Shown here piece after piece: positions 10,431 through 23,100 of a stretch of DNA of 64,000 bases. How positions within the stretch are numbered: position 1 is the stretch's first letter; each line of letters opens with the position of its first letter. Where the stretch lies: contig NC_068350.1 of NCBI RefSeq assembly GCF_014633365.1, positions 5,968,501 to 6,032,500 of the forward strand, in the 5' to 3' direction. Source of the stretch: Diospyros lotus. Lineage: Eukaryota > Streptophyta > Magnoliopsida > Ericales > Ebenaceae. Made by a program: the position numbers and the translations under genes. The notes under the pieces are model-generated. The model saw nothing but the letters and a program-made list of their open reading frames with translations, was not told the DNA's origin and searched no databases.

Positions 10431-10729
10431 AACATCCTGACTACTGTTACATTTTCGGGCATCACTGGTGAGAGTACCAAGGGTCTTCTTTAAGGCTTAA
10501 GAAATTCGGCAGTGCCTTAGGAACCGAGGTGAGAAGGCAAATCGTTGGTTCCTTTAATTTCTTGCTAAAAACTTCTCCTAATAGCATAATACATTGGATT
10601 AGACTCAAAAGGCCTTGATTTTAGCCAAGAAGTAAGAATCGCATGACTACTCGCTTCTAGCACAGTGATGGTTCATTGTCATGCCATCAAGACAACCGTT
10701 TTAGAATTATTATATCCCTAAAAGATTGA
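10431..10729. other. Region upstream of the U5 promoter, nothing recognised
   Basis: Mixed-composition sequence with no convincing frame, between the U5 promoter and the gag-only LTR element. Confidence 0.4.
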
Positions 10730-12468
10730 TGATACGGTCCAAAAAAAAATATTTTAATTAATTTATTTATTTCACTTTTTGAATTAATCTCAGTTGAATA
10801 AGTTAGCCATGTATTTAAAAATAATTAGTTGTGGTTGAACTATATTATAAGTTGTTAAATTATGAATTATGCTTTGCTATTTAGTAAGGAGATAGTTGCA
10901 AGCTAGCTATTATATATTTTCTGTTGCAACGAAAATAAATATCAAAATTATTTTTACAACAACAATTCAGTTTGAACATTGAAGGTTTATGCTCCTTTTA
11001 ATAAACTAAAAATTTATAATTTTTCTCTTCTTAACTCAAAATAAGTAGAGAAAAGAGTATTATCTCCGCAGTTGTACCAAAGTGGTATCACAGCCTAGTT
11101 ATGGAGCAATGGGTGGAAAACTTGGAGAAGACCATGGAAACAGTTGTTGGGCATAGAGAGCTCTTATGAAAATTGACGGAGACACTAGAAAAACTTAGCA
11201 ATCGGGTTGAAGAAATTGCCAACCATACCCGAGATGTTGCTAACCATCCCAGTGCATCAACTACTGACCATCCTAGTGCATCAAACAACACGCCACATGC
11301 TCGATGGAATGTCGAAGAAAGAATGAATACTAGTTCATTTGTTCCAAAAACTGTAAAGATCAATTTCTCTCGCTATGATGGGAAGGGTGATCCTACCATC
11401 TAGTTGTTCAAAGCAAAATAGTTGTTTCAACTACATGAAATTCCTATACCTGATCGAGTTGCTTTGGAATCATTCCATCTAGATGGAGATGCTTATTTGT
11501 GGTATCAATTATTACAGTAAAAATTGGGCACAGTCACATGGGAAGAGTTTGGAGATGGGCTAAACTCAAGGAATGAGCCAAATCAATATATGGATTTCTT
11601 TGTTAAATTAACTCAATTACAACAAACGGATTCAATAAAAGACTACCAGGATAAATTTGAGAAATTATTGGCTTAGGCAGAACTAATGGAGCAAATCCAA
11701 CAAGTCAGCTACTTTGTGAAAGGCCTCAAAAAGTCCATTTGCACAAATGTTTGGGCTAATAAACCAACTACCTTGTCTTCGGCTATTGGGTTGGCTCGGT
11801 TATACGAAGCCTGTGATCTCACCTCATCTAAAATTCTGTCCACAAGTGATGAAGTTCAAAATGTTCTAGCAACATCGTCAATCAAGAAACTAACTATATA
11901 AGAAATAAAAGACAGAAGGAAGAAAGGCTTATGCTTCAAATGTAATGAAAAATTTAGTCATGGACATCATTACAAAAGGCTATTCATGATTTGAGCTTGC
12001 TTGAATGATAGTGAGGCAGACAAAAAAATGGACATTTCTAGTGGAAGTCTTGAAGTTCTATGGCTATCATAGTTGAATTATACCCTCGAGGACAAGGGTG
12101 TTTTCAAAGGGGAGGGAGTTGATACGGTCCAAAAAAAATTATTTTAATTTATTTATTTGTTTCTCTTTTTGAATTAGTCTCTGTTGAATAAGTCAGTCAT
12201 GTATTTAAGAATAATTAGTTGTGGTTGAACTCTGTTATGGATTGATACATTGCGGATTCTGCTTTGCTATTTAGTAGGGAGATAGTTGTAACTTAGATGT
12301 TATATATTCCCTGTTGCAATAAAAATAAATATTAGAATTATTTTTGCAACAACAATTTAGTTTGAACATCGAAGGTTTTTGCTCTTTTTAATGAGCTAAA
12401 ACTCTATGATTTTTCTCTTTTAACTCAAAATAGGTAGATGAAAGAGTACTGTCTTCATGACTGTACCA
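10730..12468 (+). mobile_element. Short gag-only LTR retrotransposon, 1.7 kb
   Basis: Two direct repeats begin TGATACGGTCC and end TGTACCA: 10730-11079 (350 bp) and 12120-12468 (349 bp). A primer-binding site TGGTATCACAGCC, close to initiator-Met tRNA complement, starts at 11083. A purine tract AAAGGGGAGGGAG lies directly before the right LTR. The interior is only 1040 bp and holds gag but no protease, reverse transcriptase or integrase, so movement would need help from another element. The LTRs differ at many positions, so the insertion is old. The five flanking bases (ATTGA and ATCAA) do not match well. Confidence 0.85.
11101..11990 (+). pseudogene. Ty3-type gag fragment with decayed zinc knuckle
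   Basis: The frame reads through a retrotransposon gag core (LDGDAYLWYQLLQ, WEEFGDGLN, DYQDKFEKLLA, VSYFVKGLK). It ends in a knuckle-like CFKCNEKFSHGHHYK. That matches the CFKC-EKF-PGH-C form of Ty3 gag, but the last Cys is lost. In-frame stops near 11169, 11401, 11518 and 11674 break it. It would have coded for the capsid-like packaging protein of the element around it. Confidence 0.75.
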
Positions 12469-12624
12469 ATCAATGGCCATTAATTATATCATTTGTGAAT
12501 TCAAAAGTGAAAGTAAGGAAATTGTTACATGTTTGCATTAGACAATATAAGGTTTGACCAAAGTAGGCAAAATCAAAGGGAGAAAGGGGCATGGGCCCCA
12601 CCCTCTCCACGCCGAGTCCTTCTT

Positions 12625-14161
12625 CAGAGCCAGAAAGAATTGCCAGACGGGTTTACAGAAGCGAAATCTCGCGATATTTGCCTCGCATAAAAATCTCATG
12701 TGAAATTGTTCTTTTATCAACTCGGCTGATTCAGTTGCCTCTCCAAATTCGTCGGACACATGATTATTCAAAAGAAAATTATCTCATTCTCTGAAGCTTC
12801 CACCTCAGTGTGGCGCCAAGCAACATCTCCGGCATACCGTTCAAACACACAGAGAACGTCTGGGATTTGGACTGGGTTCCCATCTTGGTCGGCGTAGTAA
12901 GCATCCATGAACACAGCGTTTGCAGGGCAATCAACAGTTCTTTGGAGTGAAACAGCTGACGAGATGAAACCGAATTCGCCGGCGTCGAAGAAGGTCCGGT
13001 AGTACCACTCGTTTGTAGGATCCATGTAAGGCACAAAGAGCTCGGAGAGATGCCCTTTGTATAGGACTCTCCGGCTCAGGCCTCTGTTGATGTCAAAAAT
13101 TGAAGCCAGAGAGATGACGATGCCCGCCCGAACGTCATGCCGCAGGTGGAAACTCCAGTCTGCCCAGCTGTGTTGTAAGGCAAATGAGCCAATTAATTAT
13201 TCTTTCAAATTCTTATTCATAATGAACTTGCAGGAGTTAACGCCCATTTTGTAATAAATTTATGGGCTCTTTTCATCCAAAATTAAGATCAGATTAATTA
13301 TTACACATCTCATTTTAATTTTAATAATTTTTATTGGTTGTTGTTAAATAAAGACATTTGTTTATTATAAAAAATTCAATAAAAAGTGTTTATCCTTATA
13401 ATAATTTAAGTGTCACTACTATAGAATACATTTATTACACATATAATAATGAAATGAAAGTAGCTTATAATTTTAAAAGGAGGTATGTAATCATTACTCT
13501 TATGCCAATAAAGCATATTATTTTTGTATATTTATCATATTTTATTTTTAATGGTAAACAAATTTTTTTTTTATCGATGATAGATAAATGGTATATATAT
13601 TTTGAATTATTTAGTCAATTGTTAGAATTATTTGAAAGATCAAAGTCTTTCACAAACCTCATCTCTTGTCCTGAAACTCGGAAGCTGTGGCCATGGAGCT
13701 GAACAATGGTTATCGGCTTCACTGACGCTACAAATGGCGGCTTCAGCCGCGACCCTCGATACTCCTTCCGTTCGGCCTTCGGCACCACAACCTCTCCTTC
13801 ATCTGAATAATGAACAATCTCCATCTGATCAAGATCAACGACTATGATTATCCCCTCAATCGGCCTAACATGGATGTTAATTGATCCGCCTCTGTGAAAG
13901 GAGGAGGAGAAGGGGGTTTTGGGCGGGAGGATAAGGGGCTTTCCGACGGGGCCACCACTGCTGAAAGGAGGAAGAGAAGGGGGAACTGAAAGAGCATAGA
14001 GGAAGGGGGCCACTCGACGGTTTCGGGCGGAAACTGAAAGAGCATAGAGGAAGGGGCTTCAGGGTTTCATTGGTTATTTTAGAATATTCTGACAATGTGA
14101 GGGATAATTTTGTCAAATTACGGTCTTCTGTAAGGCCGTCTGGCAGGTCTTTCTGGCTCTG
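12625..14161. mobile_element. Pack-MULE-like element carrying gene fragments, 1.5 kb
   Basis: The left end 12625-12660 and the right end 14126-14161 are inverted repeats of 36 bases. They match at 32 positions and share CAGAGCCAGAAAGA and TGCCAGACGG. The inner part (CAGACGGNNTTACAGAA) resembles the ends of the MITE at 27567-27727, suggesting one transposon family. Between the ends lie two exons and an intron of a copper amine oxidase and no transposase. A clear 9-base target duplication was not found, so the exact ends and the Mutator assignment are inferences. Confidence 0.62.
12804..13891 (-). pseudogene. Copper amine oxidase gene fragment
   Basis: Two exons join in frame. Exon A (13891-13658) codes for the N3-domain piece with RPIEGIIIVVDLDQMEIVHY and SRLKPPF. 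The intron (13657-13168, 490 bp) has GT and AG ends. Exon B (13167 to about 12804) codes for [60 protein letters not shown] and [16 protein letters not shown]. Intact enzymes oxidise amines such as putrescine to aldehyde, ammonia and hydrogen peroxide, using a topaquinone made from a Tyr in an NYD/E motif. That motif, the copper-binding His residues and the N-terminus are all absent. The reading frame inside the two exons is undamaged, so capture may be fairly recent. Confidence 0.82.
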
Positions 14162-16020
14162 TAGACTTTTCCCTCCACGCCTCTGCTCCCGATGGGAGCA
14201 ACATATCACCCCGTGAAAGTAATGTTGGGTCAAAAGTTGCGATTGGAAAGTAGCTGCAACATTAAAGGAAGAAAGGTGGCTGCAATGTTTGAATAAAATA
14301 TTCAAAGTGAAGAAAAAATAGAAGAAAACAAAGGGCCAAATTTTTGACATTTATGAAAGAAAAAGCTAGAACCTGGAAGAAGAAAAATGCACTATTGAAA
14401 TTGAACAGAATGATAAAGAAGCTAGCAGTCACAGAAGAAGCTAATAGTTGCAATAGTTGAAATTTTATGCGGCACCAACGCGTAAGGGAGGCCTATACAG
14501 CTCATTTGATGATCATTCCAAGTATTCCATTTTAGGTGAGAAAAATAGAGAGTTAAAAATATTATGAATATTGCTCCTATTTACAGGAGAGATTGTTGTT
14601 GTTATTTTTTTATAATTTAGAGGGAATGTTGCAACTCTTATTATTTTTCTGTAATGAATTCTTCTATCTTTGCTTATAATTTTTATCTTGATTGATTTGA
14701 GAATTTTTCACGTAAAATTTGTGTGTCCCATTTTTTCATTCTTATTATTTTTTTAAATTATTAGTTGCGACTTTGCTCTAATCTGGTATTATTTTTGAAC
14801 AAGTAATTGGCACCATTGCTCCAAAAGAACCAACATATAATGTTGAATGGAGTCAATTGTTCCGAAGAAGAACCAACATATAATTTTTTTTTTATTATGT
14901 ATGTATATATCATGGTTTCACTGCTAAAATTTGAAAATTTTAAATCTACCCTCTACGCACAAGTTGCAATTTCTTACATAGAACATAAGATGGAGAGGCA
15001 GAGGTAGAGAGTTTGAGAGAGTTTTAAGTTTTAACCTTACATGTGATCTGGAAAAAAAATCAACCTTAAATTATGGAATTTTTTTACCTTTAATACATAT
15101 TTAGTAAATAATAAAATATTTGAGAATAAAATGGTTAATTTATATTTAGTAAATAATAAATTACTTTTCCCCCTCCCAATCTTAATGTGTTTGGGAGTGT
15201 GGAAAGTGATGAATTTGAATAAAATGGTTAAAAATAGAAATAGACTCTTTTTCCTTTGATGGAAATTAAACTCTTCTAATGTGGAGAGCTCTAGGGTTGC
15301 CATGACCATAGTGAGCCCCCACAAATGTTGTCATTTAGTTTTGGGGGCTATTTAGGTTGTTAAATTAAAGGATACACCTCAACGACTTTGGCAAATTTGC
15401 TAGCATGAGATGCCAACATTGAAATGCATCCTAACCCAATTTTACGTCTTGAATTCACCTCCCATTGCGACCACACCAAACATAATTCAATAGTACAACA
15501 ACCTAAGAGGCTCGTAGTGGAAGGATGGCCCCCACAATAGCCTTCAAGCCTTACATTTTCAAACACAAAAACTCACGCCAATACAAGAAGGGATAGCTAG
15601 ACGCGAAGGCCCCATAGCACAAGCATATATAAGATGACTCATCAAAAGAAAAAAGAGGATCACTCCAAGCAAAAAAGAAAAACTCTCTCTCTCTCTTTTA
15701 AGAAGAAAACTATTCTCATTCTGTATACTAATTTAAATATCGAAAAATCTTTATAGGAATGCCCTCAAACAACCCCGTAACTCTATTTTGCAAGTATCAC
15801 CTTCCCACCAATGGTTCTAGTCGGTGCTAGGTTGACTATCCAACTACAGTTTTTATTAGTGCAATAACTTGCATTATCATCTTGTTATACATTACTTTGA
15901 TCCCATTCCATTACTTTTCAAATAAATCCCTCGCACATGGAGATTGTACTTCATATTCACTTCCAAAGAGATTGGATTATCATCACCAACAACACTTTGA
16001 CTGAGATTGGCAAGGAAGGC
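14162..16020. other. Intergenic region, nothing recognised
   Basis: AT-rich sequence with scattered short frames lacking family signatures. No terminal repeats were identified. Confidence 0.45.
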
Positions 16021-16024
16021 AATC

Positions 16025-16125
16025 CAGGTGGGATAAGCCTCTCCAAAAGCATGTGTATGTCACTGCTAACGGTGAGTACACAATATTCTTTAATAAAAGA
16101 GTGAGAATAGCTTGTTATGCATTCA
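16025..16125 (-). pseudogene. U5 snRNA pseudogene
   Basis: The minus strand aligns along its length with the U5 gene at 10225-10358 (AAGAATA, GTGTACTCACCG, TTTTGGAGAGGCT). The loop has drifted to a CTCTTTTATTAAAG form, the 8-bp stem no longer closes, and the Sm site is reduced to CTTTTGG. No USE/TATA pair is visible upstream. Confidence 0.75.
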
Positions 16126-16189
16126 CTTTGTGATTTATTTCTCTACTCGCCAAATTTCTTATAGAGAGTGAACTCTAATTAGTTGCCAG

Positions 16190-16366
16190 GGCAGCTTAAG
16201 GGGTAAGTTGGTGAGGCATGTGTTTAGGACCCCTTGAGCTTAATAAATAATTATTTTAATTTTATTATTAAAATAAAATTAATAAATATTTAATTTTTTA
16301 TTAAGGGATTGAGGCCCTAAATTAATGATGACCTAGGGCCTCCCAACCCCTTAAACCGGTACTGTC
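16190..16366. mobile_element. MITE-like palindromic element
   Basis: The two ends are roughly inverted (TTAAGGGGTAAGTTGGTGAGGC against TTAAGGGGTTGGGAGGC), and an inner pair (TTTAGGACCCCTTGAG / GATTGAGGCCCTAAA) folds over an AT-rich centre. The CAGGGC...AAGGGG terminus resembles hAT-type ends. No target duplication was seen. Confidence 0.4.
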
Positions 16367-17140
16367 ACTTTGTTTTTAGCCCCTTGTTCAGAAGAAAAAA
16401 TATACTGACAATTATTAAGTAACCCAATTCTCTTGGTGCAAAAAGGAATTTAACAATTGAGTAGCAAATATCAAGATCAAGATTTGTAGTTGTTTCCTTT
16501 GTTTGTTGGAATTAAGCTTTCTTCCCCATTATTGACCAGAGCAAGCTGTAAATGTTCATTGATTGTAGTGGAGCTCTTGAAACTGCTAAATCCTGTGATT
16601 TTTCCTGTTCATTCTTGGAAAGTTTATCACGTAAAATAAAACATCGTGTGTCTTAAGTGTGTGATTGTACTTATTTTTGCTGTCTATGTGTGTTTGTCTC
16701 TACCCATCATCCATCAATAACCTTCCCTTCCACAGACATCATCAAAATGCAAGAAGAAGCATGCCATAGTTCGATAAAACTTCTCTTTTTATTTGCAGCA
16801 AATAATTCAGTAAACCTAAGGAATGCTGAGCCAGATATTCCATCAACTCATACGTACATATGGCTCTGTAGATAGATACATATAACTTACTGAAACAATG
16901 TTCAAACATTCTGGAAAACCATGAATATAGGCACTATCATGGCTTATCTCTGCAACAAATTTCATATACACAATCGCATCTACTTCGGTTTCATCTTCAT
17001 CTCTCATTAACTAAGCGATTATACGCATGCCTTAATTAGCCTATATTCATATTACAGCCCTATCTTTACATCTACTACACAGTTAAAACTAATTTAGTTG
17101 CTGTAAATGGATGCAAGGATGCAGGAACCGAAGTCGATCG

Positions 17141-20100
17141 TCACTCCCAACCCATCAATGTTTTCCAAATCGCTTCCTCAATCCGGTCCCTGGGAACTGA
17201 CAAGCCGTCCCCTTCAAGCAAAACTCTGTAAACTTCCCATTCCCGGTCCCCGATCACTTGCCTTCCTATCTCAGCCTGGAAATGCAATTCAATCAGTTTG
17301 AAAGGGCGCCAAGGCGTGCAAGGGGAAATGCAATTAAAGGTAATGCGGTGTGAAGATTAAGTACCAAAAAGATGCCGGTGTTGAGCATCATGAGTGCAAG
17401 GGTGATGTCGTAGAAAACAAGAGGCCGGCCTTTGCCAGACAACTCGACAGGATTTGCTACCAGCAGTTCTGTGTCGGGACCCCGGCTCACTACAGCTACT
17501 CTAAGAGGGCGCAGTAGTTCCATCCGAATACGAGATGACAACATGTTCTGCTTGCTAAGGTCGACTATCTTCTTCCCATCGGCTTGCATGATGAACAAGT
17601 CCACTTCACAGTTTCTTTTCTCTTTCGTGGTGAAGCGACCGTAAGAGATCTGGCACACGCGATGAAACGCTAACCTCAGAAATACCCATCCAGCATCGAT
17701 CGTCGACTTTTGTGGCAGTAAGATATATATATATATATATATAGAACAATAACAGTAAATTATGCATTAATGACCTCAGCCAGTTAAGAACCCTAAGATC
17801 CATCTCACTTCAAGAGACTATTTCATCTTCAAGGCTGTTAGTTATTTTATTTATAAATTATGCATTAATGACCTCAGCCAGTTAAGAACCCTAACATCCG
17901 TCTCACTTCAAGAGACTATTTCATCTTCGAGGCTGTTAGTTATTTTATGTATAAATCGTAAATATCACAAAGATAAATACTTGATTGCCAGCTAAAATTT
18001 CAAATCTTTGAAACTTATCGTGCCACAGAGCCTCCTTGAACATTCAGGTCAAGTACACAATTATAGGACGAAAAAAGCACTTTAATCACAACTCAAATAA
18101 CCACTCTTCTCTAAAAATACTCACAATATACTATGCTAAGTGATTTTTTGTGTATCCCAAACCTTATGCAGGGACCTCTATTTGTAGAGGAGAAAACCTT
18201 AAATGATAAAGTTTAAGAGATGAAGATCAACTGGAATTCTAATTTCGAATTCTAATTTCAAAATTATTTCACTTACAGATAATTTTATTTTAGGATTAGA
18301 ACTTATCTTGATGGCTTTTGAATATTAATTGACCATTATCAATTATGATATTTATCTTCCACTCGAGCATAATAGGCCAACCAATATCCAAAGTATGAGT
18401 ATCACCTCCCTTATTAGAGTAGAGTTTTATATTGTAAAATGGGTCGTGCAACCTGCGAGATATAACTAAAAAAAAAATAGGAGCAAAATATTCATTAGAA
18501 AACCTTCAACTCTAATCTGATGAAACATCTCGTTGTGTTCTGACTTAACATTATCTCATTCTTCTATGAGAAACTGTTACTTCATATTTACGTATTCACA
18601 ATTGTTCAAATATCACAAAGATATCACAATTGTCCAACTAGAGAATACATATATTCAAGAAAATAGTTAAGTTTTCTTTTTGTACTCATATTAGTCCATT
18701 TTGAATCAATCGCTCTTCCAAAAATGTTTCATGAGTTGAATCTATCAATAACTATAGGAAACATACCAAAGTAGCATTTACTGAACCATTACTTCAAGAA
18801 TTCCAAAAGGCACAATATAAGACCATTCACAAAAAAAGTCGGGACTCACACAGTGAGAATGAGGGATGTCTCAATTTGTACTCACTTCCTTTATTAGTCG
18901 TGCTCATAAGCACATATAGTATGAATTACATGCTATGGTGATTTCCTCCCACTAAGACCCATTATTGCCAATGGCTCTACGATTAGGCAGAAGATCAACC
19001 AAGTCCCTGACATGGTTTGATTTCATAGACTCCATTTTGTCTTCCATTACATTAATCTATTTTTCTTTATTCAGGGATTTCATAGCCTATTCAAAGTTGT
19101 TAGGCTTGTCAAAGTCATGAGGAACTACCATAAAAGCTTCCTCTTCAATCTCAAATGACAAGAAAGAATGCTTTTTCAACTACTCCCTCTTACTAATTCC
19201 TTATGAGGAATTGACTCGTGTGTTACTCCTACTTGGATCAAGAGTTTTAGATATCATATTAGACTCCTCATTGAATCCAATTGGAGACACACTTGGTTCA
19301 AGATCTCCTCACTCATATAGTTGCGAATCCTTATCAATCTCACTCCTTTTGGGAAAATCATTTTCCAAAAATGTAGTATCTCATGATTCAATTTCAGTAA
19401 TACTCACATCTTTTTTTTCTCCGATGAATACATATCCTTTGGAGTGTTCTGAGTGTCTCACAAAAATACACTTTTTACCCCTCAATCCCAATTTTCCAAA
19501 ATTGTGAGAAGGGTTATGAACAAATGTTGTTGACCCCAAGGCCTTAGATTCGTTAGGCCAGGCTTTCTTCTTGTCCATAACTCATAAAGAGTATTATTCA
19601 CTAATTTAAAGGGCACTCGATTAAGTATGTAGGCAACAGTCAATAGTGTACCTCTTTGATACGAAATTGGTAGATCTGCTTGCACCATCATGGACCTAAC
19701 CATTTCTAAAAGGGTTTTATTTCTTCTCTCAGTAACACTATTTTGTTGTGGAGTATATAAAAGAGTCAATTGTCTATTAACCCCTTTTTCATCACATAAC
19801 TCTCTAAAGAGATTGCATAGATACTCACGTCCACGATAAATTCTTAAAATTTTGATCGTGTTTTCTATTTGATTATCCACCAGATTGGTGTATCGTTTGA
19901 AGCATTCCAATGCTTTAAATTTGTGAGAAATCAAATAAATATATCCATAATGCGTGAAATCGTCTATAAAAGTGATGAAATATGAGGCACCGTGCCTTGC
20001 CCTCACACTCATTGGATCATAGATGTTAGAGTGGATGAGTTGTAATGGAAAAAATCAACTCTATTGTCTTTTCCAAATGGTTTTCTAGTTATTTTACCAG

Positions 20101-23100
20101 CTAGACAATGTTCACATGTGGACAAGTCAATTTTAGCGAGTAGGCCTAAAAGGCCTTCTCGAGCTATCCTATTCATTCTTTCTTGCCCAATATGATCTAG
20201 CCTAGCATGCCAAACATTCACATTTACATCCACATTTTCATGAGATGTAACAAAAGAGTAGTCTTGATTATTATTACTAAAATCACAATCCATAACCATA
20301 AACCATTCGAAAGGAAAGCAAAACCAAAGTAAATTGTCTCTAAAAACAAATCCATATTAGTACTGAAGAAATTTAATCTGAAACCTAAACTAAGAAGGAA
20401 TGTAACTGAAATTAAATTTCATTGGAAATCTGGAGAAACAAGACATCATGAAAAAGTAGAGTTTGTCCACCACGAAATTTGAGTTGACAAGTGCCTATGC
20501 CCTTGATTTTGACTCTTACATTATTCCCCACGAATATCCATCTTGACTTCTTGGGTATTTGGCGATATCCCATGAAAGCTCCACAGTCTCAAACTACGTG
20601 GTTGGTTGCTGCTGAGTCAATCCACAAAGGACAAGAGTTGGCCTATCGTGACACAACTAGAGACAAAAAGCAACGTAAGTGAATGAAACACCATCTTTTT
20701 CAGCTCAGCACAATCTCGAGCGAAAGGGCCTTGACCACAATTATAGCATTTTACTTTCAAGATGTCCTTCTCGCCTCTCTTGCCTCTTTGGCATGAGTTG
20801 GTCTTAAGTTTATCCTAGTCCAACTTTTTAGTCTTCTTGCATTGAAGAACCTTTTCCTTTTCGCTTTCTTTTGTAAAAGGACTTCTTGGAACATGATTTC
20901 ACAACATATACCTGATTAGGAATTCCAATAACCTGCAGGCGCTCTTCTTCTGACTCCAAATGACACACTTTATCATTAAACGTTCTAATGTTATCATTAT
21001 GTGTCATATTTACTTTCATATGTTCCCAAGTAAAGGGGAAAGATCTTATAATAGCCAAAACCTGTTGCTCATTAGCGAGATTGTGCCCGCCTGATTAGAG
21101 TTCCCTAATCATATTTGACATCGCCATGAGATGTTCTCTCATGTTATGATTTGGACACATCTTATAAGTGTCAAATTTTATTGTAAGAATCGTTGGCCTT
21201 GATAACGAGGTATTGCCACATCTTTCTTTTATGGCATTTCACATATCTCTAACAAATTCATGATACTCAAATTGACAAAGAATGACATCTTGCATATAGC
21301 TCATCAATGTAATGCGAGCTAGGGTATTTTTTCTTTTATGCATTATATGCGTTTACATCTCTCCCATGTTGGGTTGTATTCCCACTATCAGGTTAAACTA
21401 GAGATGGCAAAATGGGCCCGGCCCGACGGGCTGGCCCGTTGGGGCCCGGCCGGGGACCGGGCTAGGGCCAGCATTTTGCTGGCCCATTTAAGGCCGGGCC
21501 GATTTGGCCCGGCGGGCCAAATGGTGGCGGGCCAGGCTGGCCCGCCTAGCCCGTTGGCCCGCTAATCGACAAAGACAAACCCCCCTCAGCCTCGCCTCTT
21601 GCCCTAGCCCTCGCCCTCACCCTCTGCCTCGCCCTATGTCGCCCTTGCCCTCACCTCGCCCTCTGTCTCACCCTCGCCCTTGCCCTTCGCTCGCCGTCGC
21701 CCTCGCCCGCGCCCCTCGCTCTCGCTCTCGCCCTCGCTCGCCCTCTGTCTCGCCCTCGCCTCGCTCGCCCTCGCCTCGCTCGCCCTCGCCCTCACCCCTC
21801 GCTCGCCCTTTGTCTCGCCCTCGCCCTTGCCCTCGCTCACCCTCTGTCTCACCCTCGCCCCTCGCTCTCGCCCTCGCTCGCCCTTTGTCTCGCCCTCGCC
21901 CTCGGCCCTCGCTCTCGCCCTCACCCTCTGTCCCGCCCTCGCTCGCCGCTCTCGCCCCTCGCTCGCCTGCGCCCCTCGCCCTCTCTCGCTCACGCCGCCT
22001 GCCTCTGGGCCAAAAAAAAAAAAAAAAAAAAATTGAGCGGGCCCGTGTAGGGCCGGGCTAGGGCCAGCAATCTGCTGGCCCGTTTTTAAGCGGGCCGATT
22101 TGGCCCGGCCCGCGGGCCACTTGGTGGCGGGCCGGGTTGGCCCGGCCCGGCCCGTTTGCCATCTCTAGGTTAAACCATGACATTTGTCAAAGTCTATGTG
22201 ACTTCGATTTCTTCCGATATAAATTGCACCTTTTGATGCCATACATCATAATTGTCTCTAAACAATTTTTCACCCTTATTCAGTTCTATAATTATACTTA
22301 CTAGACATGTAATTGATTTAAGGGACATAACAATCCATGAGCTAGCATCCATGGATTTGTAATTACAATAAAACAAATCAAGAATATAGTAATATCACAT
22401 ATATATTGGAATCGAAAGGTGGTCGATACTTTCAATCATCATCCATATACACATGTTCAACTATTATATAATTAATTATAATTTGTGTAATTCATATAAA
22501 ATATGCCATGTCATATTTATCTCATATACATGTTCAATTTTAACAAAAAAAATTGCAACTAAAGCAGTTATCATGACAATATTAAAACACAATTTTACTT
22601 TCATGATTATACAAAAGAATTAAAGTGTACATACCAACCTAGCATGTGTTCTAAGTTTAGAAAAAACTCACATAAAATTCACCTAGAATAATCTATACAT
22701 GTGTACTATAGAACATGTCATAGAGATGAAGATAACATCACTAATTTTTAAAAAATTAGCATTTCAAAATTTTTTGGATATGCTAAAAAAATAATTCTAA
22801 AAAAAGTAGTTTTTTTTTCGAAAAACTGTTATTGGGTCTGGATCTGGTCACGATATCCTGTATGGATTGGGAATCTGGGTCGGGCAAGGTCCATACCCGC
22901 GTGGATCTGCCTTTAATGGATTGGGTTGACCCTAATCCAGATCCACTTCATGGATCGCTTGATTGGGTCAACCCGATCCGGATATGACCCAGCGGGTCGA
23001 CCCAGCAGTACTTAATGGGTCACCCGATCCGGATCTGACCCACAGAGAGTTTTTTCTTCAGCTTCGCGCTGCCGCCACCGCTTCATCTTTCTTCATCGCC

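Noticed and set aside
10159..10471. Frames of 80 and 66 codons over the U5 locus
   Set aside because: They overlap the U5 RNA and its promoter, which fully explain the sequence.
10461..10700. Possible organellar or second snRNA sequence upstream of U5
   Set aside because: Short phrases looked familiar (for example GGCTAAAATCAAGG, U2-like) but nothing extended over a full RNA or gene.
13877..14350. 157-codon minus-strand frame upstream of the amine oxidase exon
   Set aside because: Low-complexity Ser/Phe/Pro content crossing the element end; it does not match the amine oxidase N-terminus.
21504..22061. 185-codon Pro/Arg/Ser-rich frame and antisense Arg/Glu-rich frames
   Set aside because: They translate a CTCGCC-type low-complexity array inside a hAT element; frames are open on several phases because of the repeat.
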